Assembly (NCBI RefSeq): GCF_005795905.1
Contig: NZ_VAWE01000001.1
Location: 1,550,001 to 1,614,000, forward strand
DNA length: 64,000 bases
From: Streptomyces marianii
Lineage (GTDB): Bacteria; Actinomycetota; Actinomycetes; Streptomycetales; Streptomycetaceae
Direction of reading: 5' to 3'
A model generated the notes under the pieces. That model was not told the origin of the DNA and made no database searches. It worked only from the letters and a program-made list of their open reading frames with translations. The position numbers and the translations under genes were made by a program. How positions within the stretch are numbered: the stretch's first letter is position 1; each line of letters starts with the position of its first letter. Of this stretch, positions 45,637 through 54,183 are shown piece after piece.

Positions 45637-45672
45637 TTCCGTAATGCGGAAGTCATCTTCTACTATTCGGAA
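45637..45672 (-). promoter_or_regulatory. gcl operator (TTCCG-N5-CGGAA plus a half-site)
   Basis: TTCCGTAATGCGGAA (45637-45651) is a perfect palindrome of the same form as at hyi (21469-21483). A second imperfect box, TTCTACTATTCGGAA (45658-45672), is 21 bp away, which puts it on the same helical face. The sites are about 100-140 bp upstream of gcl. Confidence 0.7.
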
Positions 45673-45805
45673 GTAATGTAAGCGGCATGCCGGACCGCGT
45701 CAAGGGAAGGGCGGGCCGCCGATGGCCGAACTCCCTCCCCATGGGGTCGCGGTTGGTGGACGATGGAGCACGAGGCGTGCCCGGAAGCGCCGGAGGGGGA
45801 CGGAC

Positions 45806-46735
45806 ATGGGAGATCACGTACCGGTGCGCTGCCCGGTGTGCCGCCGCTCGCACACGTTCGCGTCGCCCGTCTATCCCTGTGCCTGCGGGGCTCCGCTGGC
45901 ACCGCCCCTGCTGCGGGGGGCACCGGCCGAGCCGATCCGCCACCGCACCTGGACCGACGACTGGGTCACCGTGCGCTGTCTGGCGTGCGGGCGACAGGAC
46001 CAGTGGCCGCAGCCGGAGCTCGGCTGCCCCTGCGGCACGGTGCTGCGGATCCCCGTACGACCGGTGACCGCCACGCCGGAGCCGTCGGAGGGCGCGGCCG
46101 CGGCGCACCGCACCACGACCGCCGCCTCGGGCGCCGGCGGCACCTTCGCGGCCTCCGGGACCGGCGGGCCGGGTGGGGCGGGCGGCCCGGACGGACCCGG
46201 CGCCTCCGGCGTCTTCGCTTCCCGGGATTCCGGCCATACGGACCAGGCCGGTCCGGTCGTCCCGCCCGGGGAGGCCCCGCTGCCCTCCGGCTCCGCGGAA
46301 GAGACGGCGGAGGACCTCCCCCTGCCCGTGCCGCCGCACACCGCTCCGGAGCTCCGTCCCGCGTTCCGCCCGGTCACGATCCGCACGGCACGCGACGCCG
46401 TCACGGCCGCTGCCCTGTATCTGCGCTGGCTGGGTTTCCAGCAGGTCGTGCAGCCCGAGGAGCGGACCACGTCCGGGATCGATCTGCGCGCGCAGGGACT
46501 GGTCGCCCAGGTGGACCCGACCACCCGGCCCGTCACCCTGCGCGCGGTGGAGCTCCTCTGGCTGAACGGGCTGAACTCCTCCGCCAGGAGCGTCGTCTTC
46601 TCACTCGCGGGCTACTCGGCGGACGCCCGCGCACGAGCGGACGATCTCGGAGTCCCCCTGTTCGTCATGGATCTCACGGGCGCGCCCGAGCCGGTGAACG
46701 GTCCGGCGAAGGACCTGATCTCCACGGGCGCCTGA
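45806..46735 (+). CDS. Cys-rich zinc-ribbon protein with nuclease-like C-terminal domain
   Basis: The 309-residue protein has two zinc-ribbon-like motifs at the N-terminus (CPVC with CAC; CLAC with CPC, residues about 9-80) and a long Ala/Gly/Pro-rich linker. The C-terminal domain (ARDAVTAAALYLRWLGFQQVV through TTSGIDLRAQGLVAQVDP) resembles Mrr-like restriction-endonuclease folds, with Asp near GIDLRA and Gln in AQVD. No function is assigned. The ATG at 45806 follows GGAGGGGG. It is divergent from gcl. Confidence 0.75.
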   Translation: MGDHVPVRCPVCRRSHTFASPVYPCACGAPLAPPLLRGAPAEPIRHRTWTDDWVTVRCLACGRQDQWPQPELGCPCGTVLRIPVRPVTATPEPSEGAAAAHRTTTAASGAGGTFAASGTGGPGGAGGPDGPGASGVFASRDSGHTDQAGPVVPPGEAPLPSGSAEETAEDLPLPVPPHTAPELRPAFRPVTIRTARDAVTAAALYLRWLGFQQVVQPEERTTSGIDLRAQGLVAQVDPTTRPVTLRAVELLWLNGLNSSARSVVFSLAGYSADARARADDLGVPLFVMDLTGAPEPVNGPAKDLISTGA

Positions 46736-47325
46736 CCGGGCGGCCGGACGCTGGGCCGACCGGCTCGGGGCGCTGGGCAAGGCACTGGACGGCGGCGCCA
46801 GGTACGGGCCGACTTCCGAGTGGCCGCCGAGGTGCGGCTGTCCGACCACCCTCGTTCCAGGGCGGTATCCGCGGAGCCGTGGTCATGCGTAACGGCGGGG
46901 GCTGGCACTATTCCCCGACGTGGAAGCGGAACATCCACGACAGCACTGTGGCCTGCAACGATCGTCACCGGCTCGGCCGCCCCGTCCCGGCCTCCTCAAC
47001 AGACGCCTCGGCCATCGCCTCGGCCACCGTCTTCCGCTGACCATCAGGCACGACACCCGCTCCCACTCCCCCTCCATCCGCACGGTCGACTCGGCGATCC
47101 CACTTCGGGTCTGCGGCAACCGCAGATGCTCTCGAGGGAAGGACCATGCCTCCTCGTACGCCTCATGGCATAGATCACGTCACCTGTCCCAGTCGCGTTG
47201 CGCCTGCAACGCTCCATGGGAGAGAATGTTCGGCGCGCTGTGACAGCTGGTGCACACGGGACCGTTGTGACGTTGAACAACTGAACTGTGGTGGTGTGCG
47301 ACATGATTGATACGGGGGCGGGTGC
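46736..47325. other. Intergenic region before the T7SS effector island
   Basis: About 590 bp with no supported gene. A 51-codon frame at 46885-47040 (ATG RNGGGWHYSPTWKRNIHDS) and several minus-strand frames lack homology I can recognise. GC content falls noticeably from about 47080 on, consistent with decayed or imported DNA. Confidence 0.5.
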
Positions 47326-47658
47326 GTGAAGTTCGACATGGGGTCGACGACCCTGGTGACTCTCGGCAAGAGCACGATCGGGTCAAGTGACGATCTGGGC
47401 ACGTTGATCCAGTGGCTGATCGCTGCCGCGGAGCCGCTGGAGGGGAAGTTCAACGGTGCGGGAAAGGCCGCGTTCGACTCGTTCAAGATTCGTGCGGACG
47501 AGATCACCGATGCCTTGAACGGTTCGCTGAGCTCGATCCTGGGCGGTCAGGCGGGCATGGACGAGGCCTTCGGCAGCGGTGACGTGGAGCAGGAGGACAA
47601 CGCCAACAAGAACATGGGCGCCGCCAACTTCGACGCCGCCCGGTTCGGCGCACGCTAA
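47326..47658 (+). CDS. WXG100/ESAT-6-like protein
   Basis: The 110-residue protein is mostly helical, with a turn FNGAGKAAFDSF near residues 41-52 where WXG100 proteins carry WxG. The C-terminal part (MDEAFGSGDVEQEDNANKNM) is polar. It is probably a small T7SS substrate or chaperone for the toxin downstream. The GTG at 47326 begins the island. Confidence 0.7.
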   Translation: MKFDMGSTTLVTLGKSTIGSSDDLGTLIQWLIAAAEPLEGKFNGAGKAAFDSFKIRADEITDALNGSLSSILGGQAGMDEAFGSGDVEQEDNANKNMGAANFDAARFGAR

Positions 47659-47681
47659 CGCAACGAGGGGGACTCTTCGGG

Positions 47682-47993
47682 ATGGGACAGAACCAGGACC
47701 GCCGCTCCTACGACACCGGCGCCTCCACCGACGTGCAGGGAAGCTTGCAGACCGTGATCGGGAACCTGGAGCGGGTGCTCGGTGACCGTGACCGGGCGGT
47801 GAAGGCCGCGATGGCCGACTACCAGGCCGACGGCGTGTCGGACGAGTACCACGGCAAGGAAGTCCGCTGGAACCGCGCAGCCAACGAGGTCCGCAACATC
47901 ATCCGGTTGGTGCGCACCACGCTGGAGCAGAACGACAGCACCGCGCAGACCACGTTGGCCAGGGCCCGTGCGGCGGTCGACAGCATCGGCTGA
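47682..47993 (+). CDS. Pore-forming ESAT-6-like family protein
   Basis: The 103-residue helical protein has DYQADGVSDEYHGKEVRWNRAANEVRNIIRLVRTTL near residues 46-81, typical of the small actinobacterial proteins named pore-forming ESAT-6 family. Two long helices are predicted by eye. The ATG follows GAGGGGGA. It is 23 bp after the WXG-like gene and cotranscribed with it. Confidence 0.78.
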   Translation: MGQNQDRRSYDTGASTDVQGSLQTVIGNLERVLGDRDRAVKAAMADYQADGVSDEYHGKEVRWNRAANEVRNIIRLVRTTLEQNDSTAQTTLARARAAVDSIG

Positions 47994-48041
47994 CCGGCAC
48001 TGCGGTAGCGGCAAGGTCTGGGTTGCAACAGGGGGATCGGC

Positions 48042-48431
48042 ATGCCTGCGTGGGACATCTCGTCGTCCGGTGTCGAGTTCGTGACGTCGCTCGTGAAGGA
48101 CGCGATGGACGATGTGGCCGAGGACGTCAAGTCGTACGGGACGAACGTGGAGAGCGCGGCGGCGTCGGCCGGCACGATCAGCGGCGCGGACGGCGGAGCC
48201 GGGCCGACCGGTGCGATCGGGGCAGCGCTGGCGCTGTTCGTGGAGAGGACCGCGGCGGACGTGACGTTCCTCGGGGCGCGGGCGGCCAAGTCGGTGAACG
48301 GAGCCCGTGAGGCCACCGCGTACTACGTCCTCGGGGATCTGGACATGGCCGCCACCAGTCAGCACAAGGCCCTTGCCGCCCCGAAGGTCGATCTGCCGGG
48401 TGCCGGTGGCAAGCAGGGCGGTGGCAGGTGA
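48042..48431 (+). CDS. DUF6507-like T7SS-associated protein
   Basis: The 129-residue protein has an N-terminal DISSSGVEFVTSLVKDAMDDVAEDVKSYG and an Ala-rich helical body ending in GGKQGGGR. It is similar to small helical proteins (DUF6507) encoded between ESAT-6-like and toxin genes in Streptomyces. It is probably an adaptor for the toxin, whose GTG overlaps its stop. Confidence 0.65.
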   Translation: MPAWDISSSGVEFVTSLVKDAMDDVAEDVKSYGTNVESAAASAGTISGADGGAGPTGAIGAALALFVERTAADVTFLGARAAKSVNGAREATAYYVLGDLDMAATSQHKALAAPKVDLPGAGGKQGGGR

Positions 48432-50974
48432 TCGAGCCGTCCGGCATCTCGCAGTTCACCGGCGATCTGGACCAGTTGGAGAAGGACGTCTCCGGGCTGC
48501 GCAGCGACGCCATCGGGATCCGTAACGGCGGCAAGGACGTGCACTCCCGCTTCCAGTCTCTGGAGGCCTTCTACACGGCGCCGGAAGCGGACGACCTGTT
48601 CGCCACGACGCGGCCGGTGATGGACAAGGCCGACTCCTTCGCCGCGAAGCTGGAGACGGTCGCCGACGCGCTGGACACGTTCTCCGTGGAGGCGCGCCCG
48701 CTCGCCCAGCGCCTGGCCCGGTTGAAGTCGGATGCGATCACGTTCGTCGACGGCGTCCAGGGCGACGACGAGTGGACATACGACGAGGGCAAGATCCAGC
48801 GCCATCAGGAGCTCATGGACGGCGTGGCCGCCGCGGAGAGCGCATTCCGTGAGGCCGAGCGCAGGGCCGCCACCAAGATCTCGGCGATCGTGGGCGGGCC
48901 CGAGTTCGTGGTCGACGACGGCAGTCACACGTCGAACAGCGAGACCGTGATGTACGGCTACGACGCCGACACACTCAAACAGGCCAAGGAACTGCCCTGG
49001 GGAACACCGGAAAGCGAGTCCCACCACGCGTGGGAAGTCGGCTACTGGGCCAAGAGCTTCTTCTGGGACGGCCTGGTCATCGACAACATCGTGGGCGGCA
49101 TCAAGGGACTGGGCACCCTGGTCGGCTGGAACGGCTCGGATGCGGCCGGGGACGCCTGGAGCCACCTCGGCGACATCGTCAGCGGCATCGGCCAATACAC
49201 CATCACCCCGTACGACGCGTTCATGGACTGGGCGATCGGCCCGGACGAGGAGAGCGCCACCGAGATCCGGCAGAAGCAGGCCGCCAAGGACTTCGGCAAG
49301 TCCCTGGTCGCCTGGGACATGTGGGGCGAGAACCCCGCCCGCGCCTCCGCGACCGTCGTCTTCAACGTCCTCACACTCGGCGCCGGCCCGCTGGCCGCCG
49401 CCTCCAAGGGCGGCAAGGCCGGCGCGGGAGCGAAGACCGCTGCCACCGCGGCCAAGATCGGCGAGTACATCGATCCGGTCACGGCAGGTCTCAAAGTGTC
49501 CGGGAAGGCCGTCAGCGCTCTTCCCAAGATCTCGGACGTGACGGCGAACATTCGAACCGGCATCACCGCCGCAGGTGACTCACAACGCCTCAACAGCGTG
49601 CTGGAACTCGACGACGGCTCCAAAGTCATCGTCGAGGACGGACAGTTCATCCCCGTCGACAAGCACGGCAACGTCATCAGTGACACACCACGCCAGGAAG
49701 CGTCGGCGGGTGCGCGCACCACACCGGAGCGGACTCCGGCGAGGGAGCACGAGCTCGCCGGTGTCGGCGCGAGCTCCCGGACGCCCGGGGCCACCGCTCA
49801 CGCGGGGGACACCCTCCCGCACCCGGCCGGTCATGCGACATCCTCGAGCGGCAGCAGCGGGGACACTGCCCACAGGACAGGCGAAGCACCCGGCAGAGTC
49901 GGAGCCGCACACGCCGTCGGCACTGAGACGCCCAGGTCCGGTGCCGGGCCGAACACCAACGGCCATGGCGGCACGGACTCTGGCGCCCACGGAGGTAGCC
50001 GCCTGCATGACCTCGGTCGGACCGGTGACGACGCCATGGGCGACACGGGCCACGTTGGCGACGAGGCCGTCCCGCCCGCGAACCACGCCGACGAGGGTAC
50101 CGGGAGCAGTGGCGGAGAGCGGGAACTGACCGCCGCAGAGCGGAAGCAGATCCAGGACGAGCACATCCGGAAGGCCAACGACCCCGACAAGACCTGGTTC
50201 AAGAAGTACTACGACAAGCGTGGCCACCGCTCGGACAAGTCAGCGACGGAGAACGGCGTCGAGCTGCCCATCCTGGCCAAGGACTCCAATGACAACTGGA
50301 TCTCCAAGTACGACCTGCCGAGCGGACCTTCCGAGGTCAGGTTCGGTCGGACGCCCTTCCGGCCAGACACTGTCGATCCCGCGCATCTCGAGCACCTCAA
50401 CGATGTGGCGAAGAACCGCAAAGTTGGCGCAGCCCTCACCAACGCGGAAAGGGCATTCGAGAAAAACCCGTCCACCTCGACGAAGGACGTCCTCGAAACC
50501 GCGCAGCGCGCCTACCACCAGCAGCTCGGTGATGTGCCCAACAACAGCAAAATGGGCGAGCGACTCGGCGAAGACGCGGCCCGGTATCACGTCGTACCCG
50601 AGGGGTTCCCTGAACCCGAGTGGGTCCCGCTTCCGAAGACGCCCAACGGCGCCGACATGTTCGACCAGCTGTACAAGCTCGGCGACGGGAACTACCTCAT
50701 CGTCGAGGCGAAAGCTCCAAAGGGCGATCTCGAATGGCGCAAGGGTGCTGGCGCGGCCAAGGGCATAATGGTCAAACAGGGCACCAAGGAGTACGTCCAG
50801 ACGATCATCGCCCAGATGCAGAGTCGCGCCGGACGTTCTCCGACGGACGGTCGGATCGCACTGGAACTCCTCAAGGCGATGAAGGCCAAGAAACTACAGT
50901 ACGTCCTGGTGAAGGCCAATGAGAACACGGGATCGTACGCTGGTGCCGTGTTGGAACACTTCAAGATCACCTAG
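48428..50974 (+). CDS. Polymorphic toxin with C-terminal PD-(D/E)xK-type nuclease domain
   Basis: The 848-residue protein fits the T7SS polymorphic toxin plan. An N-terminal helical targeting domain (about 1-150, WxG-like) is followed by a conserved middle domain (about 170-320, ending AASATVVFNVLTLGAGPLA). A low-complexity linker (about 425-560) leads into a C-terminal toxin domain from about 570. There LYKLGDGNYLIVEAKAPKG gives Asp753, Glu760 and Lys762, the D...ExK pattern of a nuclease. The C-terminal third uses more A/T-ending codons than its neighbours, consistent with domain swapping. The Imm49-like immunity gene follows 12 bp later. Confidence 0.85.
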   Translation: MIEPSGISQFTGDLDQLEKDVSGLRSDAIGIRNGGKDVHSRFQSLEAFYTAPEADDLFATTRPVMDKADSFAAKLETVADALDTFSVEARPLAQRLARLKSDAITFVDGVQGDDEWTYDEGKIQRHQELMDGVAAAESAFREAERRAATKISAIVGGPEFVVDDGSHTSNSETVMYGYDADTLKQAKELPWGTPESESHHAWEVGYWAKSFFWDGLVIDNIVGGIKGLGTLVGWNGSDAAGDAWSHLGDIVSGIGQYTITPYDAFMDWAIGPDEESATEIRQKQAAKDFGKSLVAWDMWGENPARASATVVFNVLTLGAGPLAAASKGGKAGAGAKTAATAAKIGEYIDPVTAGLKVSGKAVSALPKISDVTANIRTGITAAGDSQRLNSVLELDDGSKVIVEDGQFIPVDKHGNVISDTPRQEASAGARTTPERTPAREHELAGVGASSRTPGATAHAGDTLPHPAGHATSSSGSSGDTAHRTGEAPGRVGAAHAVGTETPRSGAGPNTNGHGGTDSGAHGGSRLHDLGRTGDDAMGDTGHVGDEAVPPANHADEGTGSSGGERELTAAERKQIQDEHIRKANDPDKTWFKKYYDKRGHRSDKSATENGVELPILAKDSNDNWISKYDLPSGPSEVRFGRTPFRPDTVDPAHLEHLNDVAKNRKVGAALTNAERAFEKNPSTSTKDVLETAQRAYHQQLGDVPNNSKMGERLGEDAARYHVVPEGFPEPEWVPLPKTPNGADMFDQLYKLGDGNYLIVEAKAPKGDLEWRKGAGAAKGIMVKQGTKEYVQTIIAQMQSRAGRSPTDGRIALELLKAMKAKKLQYVLVKANENTGSYAGAVLEHFKIT

Positions 50975-50986
50975 AGGAGAGGGCAA

Positions 50987-51856
50987 GTGGTCACGAGCAT
51001 CCCCCGCCACGACTACCCCACGGACAGCGCGGCAGAGGGCCTGGCGGTGCTCAAGGAGACCGCGAGCTGGGTACTCGGAGAGCTTGAAGAGCCGGACGAC
51101 ATCGGACGGGCTCAGGCCCTCGATACGAGCCTGACCCTGGCGCAGTCACACTGCGCCGTGGACCCCACCGCAACAAAGTTCGATACCTGGGAGGCGTGGG
51201 TCACGGCCATGCAGGTCGGCTCCGCCCTGTTCGCCTCGGCCACCGCAGCCGAGGGTCCCGTGCCGTGCCGTATCGAGGTAGGCGGCGAGGTGAGGGATCT
51301 CCCTGCGACCGGGCCTCAGCCCTACCTGCACGCAGGAGCCTGGATCACTTCGTTCTATCTGGCCGCGATCTGCCGGGAGAATCAACGCGCGGAGGAGTTG
51401 GCGCGGGTACCTGTCTCGTTTCTCCGCGAGTCGGGCGCTGTGTTCGACGAGTACGTCTATGCGTGGGTGGAGACCCTGCAGAGCTTCTGGTTCGGCCGCG
51501 AGGACACGTGGGACAAGCTGGTCACCGCGGTGAACGGCACCGACCCCGAGGTCGCGCGGGTCGCCGACAAGGAGCTAATGCTGAAGATCCTGTATCCGCC
51601 GCTCGAGCTCTTCCACCGCTACCTGCGCCGGGACGCCGCACAGTTCAACGCGGCCATGGTCGACGCTCTCACCTGGCACAAGGAGTACTGGTCCGGTAAT
51701 GAGTCACGCGCCATGAGCAGCGACGGCCTGGTCGCCCTCGGCCCACTCGCCATCGCCTGCATGGCCCGCGACGCCGACATGCCCATCGAGGTCGAATCCG
51801 AGTACCTGCCCAAGGAGCTTCTGGAATTCGGCTGGGCCGGCGAGGTCGACACCTGA
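50987..51856 (+). CDS. Imm49 family immunity protein
   Basis: The 289-residue protein has the all-helical Imm49 pattern: AITSFYLAAICRENQRAEELARVP-like segments, DEYVYAWVETLQSFW, and LYPPLELFHRYLRRDAAQFNAAMVDALTWHKEYW. It should neutralise the nuclease toxin encoded directly upstream. The GTG at 50987 follows GAGGAGAGGG. The pairing with the toxin rests on adjacency and the family's known role. Confidence 0.85.
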   Translation: MVTSIPRHDYPTDSAAEGLAVLKETASWVLGELEEPDDIGRAQALDTSLTLAQSHCAVDPTATKFDTWEAWVTAMQVGSALFASATAAEGPVPCRIEVGGEVRDLPATGPQPYLHAGAWITSFYLAAICRENQRAEELARVPVSFLRESGAVFDEYVYAWVETLQSFWFGREDTWDKLVTAVNGTDPEVARVADKELMLKILYPPLELFHRYLRRDAAQFNAAMVDALTWHKEYWSGNESRAMSSDGLVALGPLAIACMARDADMPIEVESEYLPKELLEFGWAGEVDT

Positions 51857-51916
51857 GCGCAAGCTGGGCTTCATCGTGACAAAAGGCATTCCCTACAAGG
51901 CAGGTGACAGGTAGCT

Positions 51917-52100
51917 GTGGCTGCCCAGGATTACGACAGTCAACTGCTGGAGTCGGTGTCGGTACGGCGCCGTCGGTTGCGGGATGCCCTGGTGTTCGGC
52001 GCCCAGCGGCAGCGGCGGTCGCTGGACGAGCGGTTGGGGAAGGTGTTCGCCGGGGTGGTGATCGCGGCCGTTCTGTGTGCCGGATGCGTGGGCTGGTCGT
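51917..52100 (+). pseudogene. 5' fragment of a single-pass T7SS membrane protein gene
   Basis: From GTG at 51917 about 60 codons read through a basic region (RRRRLRDALVFGAQRQRRSLDERLG) and one membrane helix (KVFAGVVIAAVLCAGCVGWSFV). This resembles the N-terminus of EccB-like proteins. Homology stops near 52100, where the sequence continues, in another frame, as the interior of EccC. The rest of this gene appears deleted. The exact family is uncertain. Confidence 0.55.
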
Positions 52101-52101
52101 T

Positions 52102-54183
52102 CGTATCGAGGGCGGCAAGCTCAAGGGCCTGGACACGTACCTCTCGTACCGACTGGGTCTTCGCACCTTCTCCGCCGACGAATCACGCACCGTACTGGAC
52201 AGCACGGACGCCTTCCACCTGCCGCCGCTGCCGGGCTTCGGCTACCTGAAGGTCGACACCTCGACGTACGAGCGCTTCAAGGCAGGGTACGTCTCCGGCG
52301 CCTACCGCGGTCCCACACTCCGCAAGGAAGACAAGGACAGCGAACCACTCGCCTGGCCCTACCCGACGTTCAACACACTCGACGCGCCACAGACGGACGC
52401 ACCAGAGGAACCCGCCGCCACCAAACGGGAGACCGGGCCCACCGTCATGTCCGTGATGGTCGGCCAACTCGCCACCGCCGCCCCTCCCGTGCGCCGCATC
52501 TGGCTACCGCCCCTGCCGAACACCGTCACCCTCGACACCGCCGCCGGGCCTCTCCAGGCCGACACCAAAGGCCTCCGTCTCACCCGCCGCGACGCCCCGA
52601 TGCGCATCCCCCTGGGCATCCTGGACGACCCGGCAAAACAGTGGCAGCAGCCATGGCTGCTCGATCTCACCGTCGCGGGCGGCCACACGGCCGTCATCGG
52701 CGGCCCCCAGTCCGGCAAGACCACCCTGCTGCGCACCCTCGCCCTCTCCCTGGCCCTCACACACACCCCGTACGACGTCGCCGTCTACGGCCTGGACCTG
52801 GTCGGTGGCGGACTGTCCGCCCTGGCCGGGCTACCGAACGTCGGCGGGATCGCCGGGCGCGCCGACCACGAACGAGCCGCCCGCACAGTGGCCGAGGTAC
52901 GCGCCATGCTGGCCGAGCGCGAGGAACTCTTCCGCGAACACGGCATCGACTCCGTGGACCAGCTGCGCCACCTGCGTGCCAAGGGCCGGCTGCCGCAGCT
53001 CGGCTCCACCGACATCGTGCTACTCATCGACGGATTCGGCGCCCTGCGCGACGAGTTCGCCGACCTCGACGACGCCGTAGCCGACCTGCTCAAGCGCGGC
53101 GGCGGGTACGGGATCCACATCGTCTCCGCCATGCTGCGCTGGAACGACGTCCGCATCGCCACCCAGTCCATGTTCGGCACCCGCGTCGAACTCCGCCTCA
53201 ACGACCCGGCCGACTCGTCCATCGACCGCAAACTGTCCGAGACCCTCTCCGCAGACACCCCCGGCCGAGTCCTGACCGACACCAAGCTCTTCGCACAGGT
53301 CGCACTGCCCCGCATCGACAGCAATCCGCACACAGGCGACCTCGCAGCCACCCTCGAGCGGACCGCCCGCACGATCCGCGCCAGCTGGCACGGCGACCTT
53401 GCCGCCCCGATCCGGGTACTCCCCACACGGCTCCCCGCGGCGAAACTCCCGCCCCTGACCACAGAGCCCAAGAAAACCCCCATCGGCGTGGACCAGGACA
53501 CGCTCGCCCCCGTCCTGCTGGACCTGTTCGAGACCGAGCAGCACCTGCTGATCCTGGGCGACAACGAGTGCGGCAAGACCAACCTGCTGAAGCTCATCGC
53601 CGCCTAGCTCACCGCTCGCTACGCGGACGACCAGCTGGTCTTCGGCATCTTCGACCCACGCCGAGGCCTGCGCGGCGCCGTTCCCGAACCCTACCGCGGC
53701 GGCTACGCCCACAACGCGAATCTGGCCACCGCTCTGGCCAGCGGCATCGCCACCGAACTGGAGAAACGCCTGCCCGAGACGGCGGACCCGGACGCGCTCA
53801 CCACCGAACCCGCCTTCACCGGCCCGCGGATCGTCATCCTCGTCGACGACTACGACATCCTCACCACCGCAGGCCAGCAGCCCCTGGCCCCGTTCCTGCC
53901 GTACGTCTCCTCGGCCCAGGACATCGGCCTGCACTTCGTCATCACCCGCCGCGTCGCCGGATCCTCCCGCGCCCTGTACGAACCACTGCTGACCACCCTG
54001 CGCGAAACCGGCACCGCAGCCCTCGTCATGACCGGCGACCGCACCGAAGGCCAGCTCTTCCCCGGCCTCTACGCCTCCACGCAGCCACCCGGCCGCGGCA
54101 CCCTGGTCCGCCGCGGCCGCCCCCACCAGCTCATCCAGACCGCCCTCGCAGACGCAGCAGAAGAAGAGACCGAGCAGTCGTGA
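52102..54183 (+). pseudogene. eccC: Truncated eccC (T7SS FtsK/SpoIIIE ATPase) with in-frame amber stop
   Basis: The reading frame from 52102 starts in the middle of EccC (RIEGGKLKGLDTYLSYRLGLRTFSA), so the N-terminal membrane part and first ATPase domain are gone. The second ATPase domain is present, with Walker A GGPQSGKTT at about 52702 and Walker B IVLLIDGFG. The third domain has GDNECGKTN. A TAG at 53605-53607 interrupts this third domain directly after LLKLIAA. The frame then continues intact to TGA at 54181-54183 (LTARYADDQLVFGIFDPRRGL...IVILVDDYD). One C-to-T change (CAG to TAG) would explain the stop. It is probably non-functional as a secretion motor. Confidence 0.85.

Noticed and set aside
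46885..47040. A 51-codon plus-strand frame (MRNGGGWHYSPTW...)
   Set aside because: No family is recognisable, there is no ribosome binding site, and similar frames exist on the other strand.
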